Shown here piece after piece: positions 28,541 to 42,000 of a stretch of DNA of 64,000 bases. Position 1 is the stretch's first letter. Each line of letters starts with the position of its first letter. The position numbers were made by a program, and so were the translations under genes. The DNA is from Diphasiastrum complanatum (taxonomy: Eukaryota; Streptophyta; Lycopodiopsida; Lycopodiales; Lycopodiaceae). Location: positions 19,927,450-19,991,449 of the forward strand of contig CM055095.1 of assembly GCA_029204225.1 (NCBI GenBank). Direction: 5' to 3'. The notes beneath the pieces are model-generated. The model was given only the letters and a program-made list of their open reading frames with translations, did not search any database and was not told where the DNA came from.

Positions 28541-28570
28541 GGGTGCAGCAGAACGCGTTCCGCTGCATCC
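28541..28570. repeat. 30-bp near-perfect palindrome centred on GAACGCGTTC
   Basis: GGGTGCAGCAGAACGCGTTC continues as CGCTGCATCC, so both halves pair with only two mismatched positions. Related ACGCGT-centred dyads occur at 33,972 and 41,484. Confidence 0.75.
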
Positions 28571-28579
28571 ACGTTCCTA

Positions 28580-31500
28580 ACAGCAGAACTTTGTGAAAAA
28601 AGAAATCCTTCTTTTTTGGGAAAAATGCCCTATGGCTATATTTTTTAGATATTGGGCTTGCAAATTTGCTTTGCCCCCCGATCCACGATGTAATTGCCCC
28701 AATGGGACAATTCATGACTTTGTGGCTTCTCTTTGTTGTGAAAAGCGATCGAGATTAGGGTTTTTTTGCTTAGTCTCCACCTTGTGCCAATCTTTTTCTG
28801 AAGCCCAATCGAACTTCCGCTTTTCAGCTCTAATTGCCCTCCTTAGGGCTTGGAGTTTACATATAAAAGATTCTATCTTTATCGTCTTGATCTTGTTTAG
28901 CCCAAGGGCTAAAAAAGTCATTGCCAAAATACTTCATGGCAAACTCATGCATGTGAGTTAACACCAAAGTCCCTCACTCATCTTTGACTATACTGCCATT
29001 GCTATTAGACTCCTGCGTGGAAGGACATGATGATCGGTTGTATCTGTGATTGGTTCCAAGTGGGAGGGATCTAGGATGAAACAATGGAGCACTAGGGAAG
29101 TCATTGTTGAGAGAGACTTCATAAAGAAGGGACTCGGATGTGGACTCCCAACCACACTCTACATTTAATTTGTAATTAATGAATTAGATGTTACTCAAGA
29201 AGGAAAAATCTACTTATCCTCTCCACCTGCAAAGTGATTTGTAGGAGAGAGGTCAATACACTAACAGAAACGATTCTTCTCTTCAAGAGCACATTTCGTC
29301 ACCTAACATGATCCATACAAATCTCTCTATGTAGCTTTGTGTTTCTAGAACTACTTATCAGGACATTCGACATGTTGACATAAAAAAATAAGAGTTTTGT
29401 GGCAGCCATCTCCCATTACTACTAAAAAAGCTTGCAAGCTTGCAGGCACAACAATAATTTTTATTACGCAAATTTAAGAAAGGATAATCGTCAAGAATAT
29501 AGCATTTAATTTACATAATCCCATTCAATCTCTAAAAAACTTCAACCTTGGAAAAATCAATGAATTGCATTCATACAATGCCTAAGATCCTATTCTGACT
29601 CATGTTTTACTTGATTTCCCTCCAAGTCTCAATCTTATTTGTGTATTACAGCAACGAGTTAGCCCGTAACGTCGCATGCTTCCCTTAAAGCGACAATAGG
29701 CACCAACTAACGGTAGTTAATCACGGACATAATCCTAAAAAGTCTCTGAAAATGCATAATCAACAAAGAAATTCCTATCCTATTAAGTTTGGGTACTCAA
29801 ACTTATAATAGTCGATCGGAAAAGAGACTATATCACTAACTCTGAGGACTTGCAAGCTTCATTATGGAGCCCAAGCTGACGTAACAAAAAGACCTTCATT
29901 GAAAGATGTCTATATTATAGTAGGAAAATATCAACTACATGTATGACACTACATGCACTATGTGCATCACAAAGAAGGGACAAACAGAACTCTACTTGAA
30001 AGTCAACTTAAAATCTACACAACTATGCCATTCAATTTGTACAAATCATAATAGGGTAATAAGCAGATGGTAGCTTACAAATGGTTCACTCAGTTTCTTT
30101 GCTACTATGACCTTTGAGCTCAAATCATCGTCCTTTTTATCTCCTGAAATTCCTCTGAAATAGAAAAGGAACTATAGGTAAGCGCTCCTAGCAAATCAAT
30201 CATTCAAACAATCACAAACCTTCATATTTTTTGGACTTTTAAAACCTATCTCCACCTCTGGGCCCTGGCTAGCGTTGATTGTTGAAAGACTTGAGACATG
30301 GATGACATCTCAGGTATTCATGATTTCCTATCATAGATAAGATGACAAAGGTAGAGAAAAATTTCGATACAATTTTAGCTGGACTTAAGATAATCTTACC
30401 TCGGGCAATGGAACATAGATGTCATTATTGCAAACATTTGTGAAGAAGTAATCAGTCGAAAAAGCAAGTAGAAGCCTAAATTTTTCTTTTTATATTGCAA
30501 TACTGCAGCTTGAAACTTTCTAGTTGATCCACGATATATTCTACAAGTGGACACTAACCTTAAGACTACTTACAACCCTCGCATGTCATTTTTTCGTGAG
30601 GACAAACTTTATTTGCTGAATTTTGCAGATCTTTATAAGGCACCAGCTCATTAGCACTAAAATTGCTCACGTTTAGGCTGTTTCAATTAGTTGGTCATTA
30701 ACTCCAACTTTAAGATGGGAAAACAGATACTTTAAACCTGTACCAACTTTATTTGCTAATTTCATCATGGCAACCAAGTTCTCAATATTTTTAATCCTGA
30801 ATGCCTACCTTTTTGGTAATTACTCGATCATCACATTGTCCTGCTTGCAAGTTGCAATTGAAAACAATCAATTTTGTTACTCCTTTGTTTGCTTAAGCAG
30901 GTTCATTTTGGCTAGCTTTTGTAAGTTAGGAGCAAAACTCTACTTAAGAGCCCTAACTTCAAGTTACAAAGCTTTAACTCAATAAATTCATAACCTTTTC
31001 TTGCATTCTTCTTGCATGTGGACATTATCATTATCCTTTTATGAAGCTTTTTGCTCTTTTAAGCTAAAGGGAACTTCAATCACATTCAGTCATTCATAAC
31101 CATCAAAGCTTTGAGTGTAGACCCCATCAAAACTACTTGAATTTTCCTTATTAGGAAGCAAGGTTGCTATTACGCTGCATACATGTAGCTTATTTAGTGC
31201 TTAAGCAACATTTACGTCAACTACACACTTCTCTAGGCCTAAAGAATTGCTTGTTAATCTGGCCTTTGCAGCCATGAATTACAAGTTGGAAGTTGAAATT
31301 CCAGTAAACAATTGAAATCATTGCCTTTCAAACAATTGAATGTGTTAACACTAGAGGACCATAGATCATGTTAGCCCTCCAAAGAAGCACCTTAACTGAC
31401 CTATTATACAAAGCAATTGCTTAACATCTTAGCAAGAAAACAACTCAAAGGAGCGGAGACTAGCTCACCAATCGGCTGCAAACATCGCAACCTACTGTAT

Positions 31501-33590
31501 GTTGACGATCTCCCTTGAGTGAGATGAAGGGAAAAAGAGAAAAGGTGCGCAGTGGTCTATTGCACAAGTTGATGTCTAGATAACCTTCACTAAAGATTAG
31601 AATCCCCACACACCGATCGCCGAAGACTAGTAAGTCCTCTACAATCATCGGCCAACCCTGGCCTTCATTGGTAGCTTTAACAAATGCAACACTTAGTTTC
31701 CGTTGGAACTCTCAAGTCCCCATTCAAAATAACATAATTTATGGTTTGCTGCAAGAATGGCTATGCTTGCCCTAATGGAAGCCTGTGTATAGATGTCTCT
31801 TCTTAATCAAAGTTCGTAGTATTAGGTTTCTCCCTCCCTTTTCCAAATTTAAATTGCAGCTTTATCTTTAAGACTCCTGGGCTGAACTAGCCATCAGGGT
31901 AATTATTTCTACAAGAATCTATTGACTCTCATACTACAACTTCTTGAAGTAATTCCTTCAATGCAACCAGGTACTCAAGATTCTTTGATGTGATATGAGT
32001 ATCCGCGATGTGTTGCATTGACGATGAGAGAAATAAGGTTTATTAAGTGGTACTTGAGGTCTCATTGCTACCATTGCACTCCTAAAGCACATTCAATGAG
32101 CATTGGACAGTGGGCCCTAGAGCTGGAAGTCCAACCCTGAAAGTAGTTTGAGACTATAAATGCCCCTACATTGATCAAGACAATTGCTAGTTGAGGATTA
32201 TTGAGATTTCAAGCTTCAAGGAAGAACCTAGGGGAGCCTTGAGGTCCTACAAGGGAGCCTATTGGCATCTGCTCTAGATAAAAGTGCAAGAGAATCGTCT
32301 TCCTTTCTATTCACACATATATTTTGTCAATCTGTCAATGTAGACTTGTTCACTGGTCATAACTTTTGAAATTTTGAGAACTATAAATGCCAAAAGAAAA
32401 CATCAAATGTTCTACCATAATGAGAATGCTAGTTGAAAACGTTTTGCAGTCACAATTGTTCCATGGGTGGCCATAAACAATTCTTGAAGCGATTGAGCAT
32501 CAAAGAAGAAATATGGTATGATCTGTACATGAAACATAATGACAAACTTCAAACAAACTAAGAGCAGAATAGAATTCCATGGTTGGAAAACAAGAACTGC
32601 AGCCACCATATCGACTAAGAATGCTACAAAAACATGTCAACAAGATGATCACGAATCAGCAATGGCATCTTGAAGCAATAGAGGAACCGTGAAATCACCA
32701 AAATAATGAACAAAATCTCGTCTTCTTGAGAAACAATATAATGCGAATACTGAAAACCTGAAAGAGTATTTGAAGTACACTAGCGGCTGTTGTGACCAAA
32801 CATCACGGAATATGCAAATTGCTCAAAATAAAACCATTATCGTAAAACATGGAAATAATATGCATATGACACTTTCTAGATATTAAAGTGCCACTAGACA
32901 ATACAACTTAGCAAGTACATAAAGATCAAATAGAGATTCAGCCCACAAGCATTTTGGTATGAATAACCTATTAACCCAAATATGATGTAAGAGTGAGAAG
33001 TACCCTCCAAGAGGAAAAATATAAGAGGAATCAAAAACCTACACGGCTGATATTTGTGTTACGCAATAGAGAAAAAGTAGCATGTAGAAGATAAGAAGTA
33101 AAAATTCAGATTCTGATATGCTACAGCAGAGTGCGGAGGCTTCTAATACCATTGTATACTATAGCCATTCCCAATGATACCAAATTTACCAATATAGCTC
33201 AGTGCTCACAAGTATGAGATAATCACCCAGGTGCTTTCATGCCTTATCAGCCGAACACAATTTACCATTTTATTATAATAAAATCTAAGGTAATTTGGGA
33301 AAAAAACAGGTGGTGCACAGATGAGCATTTGTACTTTACAGAAATTGCGATTGGTGGCTTCCTGTGACTACCATCTCCTTCATGAAGTCACGAAATGATG
33401 CTGTTGACTGCACTTACTGCTCACCACAGATGGTTGGGCCTTGGTTTTTCAGAGCTTTATCTCTCTTGATTCCATCATTAACTACAGGAAAAATAAGTAA
33501 ATCTTCCGTCTGTTTGTTGATGACATTCATTCCAAAACAACCCTTACCCTTTTCCCTTGGCATAACAATGTCCTTGAGTTCTCAACAGAT
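28580..33590. other. Five-kilobase stretch without a supportable gene
   Basis: I read both strands and found no conserved motif, RNA gene or clear transposon. Frames are short and A/T-biased. It may be intergenic DNA between two minus-strand genes. Confidence 0.4.
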
Positions 33591-33598
33591 TGCAGCTC

Positions 33599-33650
33599 TT
33601 AAGGTTCTTCCATCAGCACACTCAGCTCATTTCCAAAGAAGAAAGTGTTT
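33599..33650 (-). CDS. Possible alternative last exon of the PHD/GNAT gene
   Basis: The codons before the stop at 34331 sit on a strong donor consensus (GAAAT/GTGAGT). If that donor is used, the next plausible acceptor is CCCTAATCAG at 33651-33660. The 52-nt frame that follows completes the split codon in phase and ends NELSVLMEEP then TAA. Both ends are therefore open to the same gene: stop at 34331 by read-through, or 17 codons more by splicing. Only transcript data can decide. Confidence 0.3.
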
Positions 33651-33950
33651 CTGATTAGGGAAATATGATGTGGCAAACCATGTTAGGAAATGAATTTGGA
33701 CATTTGAGTGAACATTGTTGAATGAAGGAGATGATAGTCACAGAAACTTCGCGACCAATTTCTGTGCTCTAGCATGGCCTGATCCTCTTTTCCAGCACCT
33801 CTTTTGGCCATTTTTACACCCCCTCTTCAAGATCGTGAATGCTTGAAGGTCTGAACCTGTAATCCACTAAACCTGTAATCTGCTGAACGTGGGGTCAGAA
33901 CGAATCCTTCATTAAATATTTACGAATTTTTTTATTTTTTTGGGGCCTCG

Positions 33951-34004
33951 TTCCAGAACGGAATGCGTAATGGAACGCGTTCCAGAACGCATTCCATTCT
34001 GGAA
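33951..34004. repeat. Hairpin repeat with GGAACGCGTTCC core
   Basis: Arms 33951-33968 (TTCCAGAACGGAATGCGT) and 33987-34004 are inverted copies with one mismatch. Between them lies the perfect 12-bp palindrome GGAACGCGTTCC (33972-33983). A short MITE or transposon terminus is possible. Confidence 0.75.
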
Positions 34005-34330
34005 AGGGCAACTATGTTTGGAACACAGACTGATGGTGCCCCCCAGAAGATAAGCTGTGTCCACTGCCAAATTTGATTGCTCGTTGACTATTTTTGGCCC
34101 ATTATTGTTGTGTTCTTTTCTTCATAGTAGTAAGGTGCCCATTGGAGACCATAGTTCTCTTTGGAAATAAACTACCCCTAATCACTACAACAGTTATTGC
34201 ATACACTTCGGCTCCCATTAACAAATGCAGCACTTGAGCTTTAGATCACTATGTTCACAAGACTTTTCAGCATAACAACCTGACTGAGAAATATCAGATA
34301 GATAGGATGAGGGAATGTCACGTATTGTAC

Positions 34331-37300
34331 TCACATTTCTTGTTGTTTCTTGTTATCGTGATGATTGTTGCTTAGCTCAGGCTCCTGATTTGAGGCGCCC
34401 TGCTCCAGTACCATATGCAGGTTTGATTTTGTAGGTGCAAACGAAAAAAAATTCAAGCCCTCTCCCACACAGCTTGGATCATCCAGATTTCCAATTTGAG
34501 GTGACAACTTTATATCTAAGTCCTCTCTGCAATCAAAGCTTGTCCCAGAGATTCTGCCTTGATCATAATTAGGCATCAGCCTTCCTTTCAAAGAGTCCAC
34601 AGTCTTGATCTCCACATCTTCATCTGCTTTTAATGGAAGACCATTAAGCGGTCTCTCCCCAAAAAGGCCTTTGCTTAAAGACAACAAGGGATCACTCAAA
34701 CTAACTTGGTTAGCACTGTCTTCTTCACTTCGAATTGGAAAACTACTTTTATCAGGCAGAAGATAGGTGGATGAATTTGACTTCCACACTGGCTCTGTCA
34801 GCACCTCAGTTTTTTTGCCTTCGAATTCATTCCAGTCAGCTGGCAAAGCATGACAACTGTTCAAAGTCACATCCAAAGAAGTCCCAGCTGCATGAAATTA
34901 ACATCAACTTTCGTAGGTCAGCGATACAAAAAACTATGGAAGGAAAAGACAACAAACTTCAACCACAGTTTGCTTGAAAAGTATCAAAAGGTTACAGTTC
35001 TGAAACAACAATTTTTGCTCTATATATGGTGTCACAAGGATTTACATGCCGATATAGGCTCCACAATGCCCAATTTAGGATTTGCTAAGGATTTTTGCAA
35101 TAATGTCGTTCCTGGGAATGCAGAAATACTGAAGCCGACAAACTCAAATCGTTCTGACGGGGTCATTGGCTCAAAACCAAATGCATTTGTCCATGTTTCC
35201 AGCAGCTCAGGAACTGCTGGTAGGACTAGTGTCTGAATCCGTAAATTTTGTAACATCTGCAATGAAGAGAAATAAACACTAGCTTAACGACTAAAAGTTC
35301 GAAGAAAAGTTGAAAGATACCTATGCATTAGCTTTTCATGATGTATCATTCTTTCACATGCATCAATATTTATCCTTATTAATGGCAGCATACGCCTCCA
35401 GATGAGACTCCGTACACTTTTTTTGGCAACTTAGGTTGCCTATACAGGAGCTTAGCTTCACAGTTACAATATATTAGGTTGTTTTGATGTTGGAAGAGCC
35501 TAAAATCTCCAAAAGAAACTCGACTATCATTAAATTTTCTTTTCCTTGAAAATGGACAAACAATGCGCACCAGTTCCAACGCATTCATGAGTCGACGACA
35601 CATCCCTTGCCTACGATATTGAAATCGTGTTCCAATTAAGGGCATTTCTGCTAGCCGTGCACCATGCACTCTGCAATCCATAATCACTCAGGGGCCTCGA
35701 TAAATAGTATTAACCAGCAAAATTCTTATATACAAATAGAAAGATTGCATCTACATAACACGTTACAACGAGAGGATTTTAAATTTTCAATATCAACTCC
35801 AAATCATTAGAAAACGTTGCATATATTTACCGGATTGAAGCAACAGAAATAAGCTCATCTCCTCTTTCTAGAAGTAGAGTGTAGAAGCCTCTAAAGTTCA
35901 GTCGGTTCAGCTCTGACCTGATAATTTTGACAAAAATATTCCTTCAGGAATAGATGAGTATAATGCACCCACTGAGAGAATAGAGAGAAAACATATGCTG
36001 TATCTTTCCATAACAGAGACATTCAGTGTGATAAACAATTAGATTGTAAGATTCAGCGTCCTTGGGAAAGTATACATAAATTTTCTCACCCTCTATTATA
36101 CAAAATGTGTGAAATTAATTCAATCTTCGTTCGAGTATCAATCATGGGGCGAAAGCATTCCTGCATAACAGTCAGAGCAATAGCAAGTTTGCTATTATGC
36201 TCAGCAACAACTTCTAAGCTGTATTCTGTGGTAGACAATGGATCTTCTTCTGTTGAACGTAACAATGTCCACGAAAAGCCATCTTCTAGAGCGTTTGTGG
36301 TCCCAACAAGTCCTCGAAGCCCTTCAAATATCTAGATAGCAAGGCAAAAACGTCCTCACTCAATCAAACAACATGCAGACTCTCTTTGATTACAATAGTG
36401 CATCTTTAATCCCAGAAGATCAAATTCGCATTCAGCATGAAAACATTATTGTTTTCTTGACAATTTTTAGCTGCTATACTTTAGCAACATGCCAACGTCG
36501 CAAATAAGAAGTTCATCCCACATAACAATTAAGCAAGTGCAATATCACTCCTCAAGAATTGAAACTTCAAGAATGTCATGCATTCAAGGATGGTCTGTAC
36601 AGACCTTGTGACAAACATGACCACAGAACTGATTGTTTTTTGGACATCGGTCCATCTTTGGCATGCCTCTAGCATACAAACACACAACATGGTCTGCCAC
36701 ACAGTAGCGTCCTTATTGTTAGAAAAAGGTTCTGTAAATACATCAGACAAGAAGTTGAATCTCATTTATCAGGATTTGACAACTCACATTCACGCCCACA
36801 TTGATCGCAACAAAGAACAGCCGTTTCATCAAATGATTCTCCAACAGAGAATTTACTGTCATGACACACAGCGCATCGACAATATGGGCAGTACCAATCA
36901 TCTTTAGGCACATTCTGCGAAAGAAAGCAATCAGTGTTGTTGGCTATATTGTCACATCAAAACATTGTAGCATACTCAAACCATTTTAATGAGGTGAAAT
37001 ACTCAAGGTTATGTATTACTTTTAAGAGGCAAAAAATTGCTCGCAAATTTTCTACAAGAAATAATAGAAGGCACTAAGGTTGTTAGGCTTTATGAAAAAG
37101 CTGTACATAGATGTGTGTACACAAACGGCCTATCAACATGTAAAGAAATAACTCAAAAAAGAGAACAGACTTCATAAGGGTAAAGAATAAACTTCAAAAC
37201 ACATACAATCTTTAAGTTCACGCAGTCCTCCCAAAAGTTCTTACACCATCAACTCTGTAATGGGTACATCTCTTCAAGCTTGCTTCCCTCAGCCGCGGTA

Positions 37301-40300
37301 CGCAATATTTGAAAGATAACTTGGTACACTTACTCATTTGTAAAATGTTTAACTTAGAAGGCGCTAGCTGGAAAACGCAATCCCCTAGCTGATGATATGT
37401 ATGATTCTCACGAGCATAACTCTTTGCCCTAGCTACGGTCATAGAAAGATTCAACCATACTAACTCTAGTTTCTATTACATCTGAGTTAGAACTTCTGCC
37501 CCACTAAGTACTTTCTGCAGCATTCCTATGGTTGCTAGGCTAAATGGGCTACCATTGGATGCACTCTCTAACATCTCATTGCACTCATGGCTAAAAAGAA
37601 TGCCTTTTTTATTTGCAAGTCTCTAGCATGAACACTTTACCATTCCTTAGTAGCATACCTTCCTCTCTGGTGTATGTAAACTAGGTGTATGCTTCAACGG
37701 AAGCCATAGACGAATTTAACTGTCCCGCATGCCCAATTATGTTGCGCACTTCAAACCACACACGCTGACAATGCAGATCCTTTCGTTGAGCATATTTGAT
37801 CTCCTTCTATCAATCAAAGTAAAGCTCTTTATAATGCAATACACAAGATAGCACATCAACGAGCACATTTTCCTTCCCTTTTCAGTGCCAAATTTCCAAT
37901 TCAACTTCTTGCACCACCTAGATTGGCAACGTTTCAAAACTACAACAATACTTCAAAATATTATGGTTCGTGCACACATAATAATCGACACCATACAAAT
38001 GATGCTACCACACCTTGAGCACATGTATAATAATAGCATACAACTCCCACTGATGTGTAGGATACTTTTGTTGAGCCAGTATATTTCTTACTTTCAAATA
38101 TCGCATTTGACCTTCCTGAGTTAACATTGTGCCTACAGCAATGCCACTTACATCTGTCGGTAGGTTAAAGAGTTTTTTGGTGCCTACATTTTTGAGGACC
38201 AAAGTTGTCCCTCTCCAAATTGTCCTGCATTTTAGACTTCCACCAGAGCACAATGTCATTACCTTGTATCTAGTCCATTAAGAGCATGGCTACCTTGAGA
38301 CAACTCTTGATGCATATGCAAAGTGTACTTGTCAAAATCACGTTGTTGTCAAAGCTATCTATCCTACCACAAGGAGACACAGATCTCATAAACAGCCTTC
38401 CAGACAACACCAACAACACACTCCAGCTCTACCTCTTGTTAGCAATTTGCATTACATCCTCATTCCCAACAAGACATGACAATGACATTATAACAATAGA
38501 CTATCATATATCAACACATGTTTTTTCATTTCATAATTCATTCAATCTAGTCCAGTTCTGTTTAGATTATCCAATAGTTATAAGTACATGAACTTTTCTT
38601 TATTGTTTTCAAAGACGTTTTATGCACTCCCACTAATACCATATACTTGACATGTACTTTTTTGTCTTAAATGCCTTTTGGCATGGAAAAGACATGAATA
38701 AAGTTTTCTTTCTTTCTTTCCAAGACATGGACCACACCTCTCCCCTCCAACGTGGCTCTAATATCAAATATTGCACTCCAACTCTGCGAGTTCGTCACTA
38801 ACTCCACTAGCTGATGTCCACATGAATTTTCACCATCCTTAGACCGCTACTTAAGAACCTTACCTACTAATATAGATATTTGATCACTTGGCCTCGCAAG
38901 GGGCATGAAGCAGGACTGGAGTTATCGACATGTCTAGGTGCCACGCGTCACCATCCTAGGTGGTCACGTGTCGCCGGTAGGACCGTGCTTAATGGGACCC
39001 ATTGTGCTATGCCTATATAGTGGTGGGGTTTCCCTCTTTCCATTCACTCAGTCTACTCGGGAGTTGGTGGATGGAGAGCACGTGCATTAGCCAGGATGTA
39101 TCTCCAGGCCAGGAGATGTGTGCTAGGGAGAGCCGAGTGCGATGGTTGGTGGTATGGGACGCCAGTTATCGTAGGAGGCTTGACCGGGCATGTTTGTGTC
39201 GATTGCTCCAGGGCATGGAGGTGGGTCGGTTGTGACCCTACGATTGGGCGGTTACAAAAGTGCGTCGTCACTGGTATGGGATGTGCGGAACCTTCAAGGC
39301 AATCGATGATCCTAGGGAGTTGTAACAGTTGATATCAGAGTCGTCGACTTCCTTTCAAGGTGCACAGTTTCCTTGATTGTTTTTGCGTTTGGGTATTCCT
39401 TTATAAGGGAATGTGGCTGTTGGTTTTTTAAACCTTTATCCAAGATAATTCTTGAAAAGGTTTTATAGTAGTTGAAAGCTTAGTTTTTCTAATATGGCTT
39501 TTCAATTGGAGTTTTGTTCTTATACAAATCTAAGGATTTTGATTTTGGTAAGAACAAACTTTGTGTGGTTTTAAGTTCTAAGTTGGTTGTTGAGAATCTT
39601 ACAACTTAGATAATTTTCTTTTGTATGGATTTTATTCCCATGACTTAATCCCCCTTTGACTTAGTGAAATCTTTTTGAATCAAACTTCTTTTTCTTTAAC
39701 TCTTCTGTATTTACAGTCCTCTGAGTCGTACAGACTTTTTGTCCTCTGAGTCGTACGGACTTTTTGAAACACATAAATTTATAACCTGCCATTCTGGAAA
39801 CCCAGCGGCTCAGGGAGGTCGCACTCTCAGTATACTGATGCGACGTGAACCTCCGGTCTCGAGGGGGAGACGACCTCCCTTGTACCTTCTGGGCTAGCAT
39901 AAACGACGACCCTGCATAAGTCAGAACTGTTGTAGCACGGCGGCGCGAGGTCAGGTTGGGGGGGGGGGGAGGAGTTATTACCTCCCCCATAATCTTAAAT
40001 GATTTGATGTGACAGGCTGGGGAGAAGCGCGCCTCCCCACGGTCCTGTCCATCCCTCCTAATTGTTTTCAAAAGAAAAATCTAAGATGTTAAGCTTTGTC
40101 AATAAAATTCTATTCTAAGTTTCAAAGTTTTAGTCTTAACAAGCTAAACTTTGAACTCTTAGTTTGTAATCCTAAATATGGGTTGAATTAACTTTACTCC
40201 TATTGGAGGCCTGTCCTTGTAGGCCGTACTTTCTTCTTCCTCCCTCTCTGTACCTGCAGATCTCCAAGGGAGTGGAGAGAGCTGTGGTACGTAGGAGTTG

Positions 40301-41718
40301 GAGAGGAGAGAAAGAGCCAAAACTAATTCTCAAAAGTCTTTGGGGTCCATGAGCCATGTGGCACCTTTTGGTGGTCCCACATGGCTAGAAAGGTCTAGAA
40401 GGGACAAATGGGGCCTTTCTTGGGCCCCACTTGTCCTTTTTGCATGAGGGCGAAGAGGGGCTTAGGGGAGGGGGTAAAGGAAGTACGTTCACTTCCTTTC
40501 CCTCATTCTCCCAAGTTGTTGTAGAGTTCTTTTGCTCTCAAGTTGCTTGTTCTCAAGTTGGTTTTTTCTTGATGCCCTGTGCTCTAGCTTCTCCCTTTTT
40601 GCGGTTTTTACACCGTAGCTCTCTGTTTTCCCTCTAGTTTTTTGCCAGTTACTCCTTTATACATGGACACCCCTATGGATGAGACTAGAGCTCCAAGTCC
40701 CGTTGGGACTAATATGGAGAACATGACGCGTGCCATAAATTTGTTACAACAACAAATTGTGGACATGAGCTCAAAACATGAACGAGCGGAGGCCGAGATT
40801 CGAGCTATGTCCCAGTCTCGACAAGCTCTCCTAAACCCGATGTTTACACCGGAATTTTTTTCCGGAGAGAAGAAGGACAGACACCAAGATGTGGTGTTAG
40901 CCTGGTTAGATCAATGGACGTCACATTTCTCCATGCACGATCTACCAGATAGCTCGCGTATTTTGACGACCATCATGTTTTTACGCGGTAAGGCGTATTC
41001 TTGGTGGCAGGATCTTAAAGACCGAGCTACAGTCCCAACCACTTGGGATGACTTCCAGGTAGCCTTTAAGGCTGCCTTTATGCCTGTCCTAGACGATTTT
41101 GAATATTATCATCGATTTGTACAGAGATGGTGCCCCCTGAATCTTGAGTACGGTAGAGTGTTGTGCAATTGCAAGCGCATGGACTATATATATCCCTTTT
41201 CTAATGAAAGGAGATGAACAACATCCAAACCTCACAAATTCGATAATTAAATAAGCCAAAATGTAACCAGAATTCTACGAGTATGCAAGGGACTTCAATA
41301 CATAATATGGAAAACGTTTTCCACCCGAGAAATGGGAAATGAGACTTTATCACATTTGATTGACATATCATGTTTTATCAAAATCTTGTGCATTATAATA
41401 CTTGTAAGATCGTCACTCAAATATTTAATACCATATTCTAACTAGTGAAATCTAAATCTGATTCATAGTTGCACTGCGTTTCTGAAACGCGTTTCGGAAA
41501 TATGGAATTTTTTTCCAAAAACGTTTTTTTTTAATTTTTAAATTTTTTGGTTTTTTTTTGTGCAATATGGGTATCAGGTGAAAGCTCTAATTAAGAGCAT
41601 AATGTGTATTTTGCCGAACGTTTCGGGTGCAGGATGGTCTAGTTTCGATGCATTAACTCCTGGGTTTACGCTTTAACTCCCAGGTGCATTAATAAAAAAA
41701 CATGATGCCCCGAAATTT

Positions 41719-41791
<73 letters not shown>

Positions 41792-41949
41792 CTCGTTATC
41801 TCTCTCAGATCCAACAAACTAAACAAAAATGCTGAATCATGCTAAACAAAAACCATGCTAAGTGTTCTGAACCAATCACCATACTGCATCGTCCTGAACT
41901 GTACTGAAGCATTTTTCAACCATATGGAATCGTTTTTCAACCATACTCT

Positions 41950-42000
<51 letters not shown>

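Noticed and set aside
39661-40071. Minus-strand frame of 136 codons in the gypsy leader
   Set aside because: No family motif, crosses a G-run, and lies between the primer site and gag of a + strand element, so it is a shadow frame.
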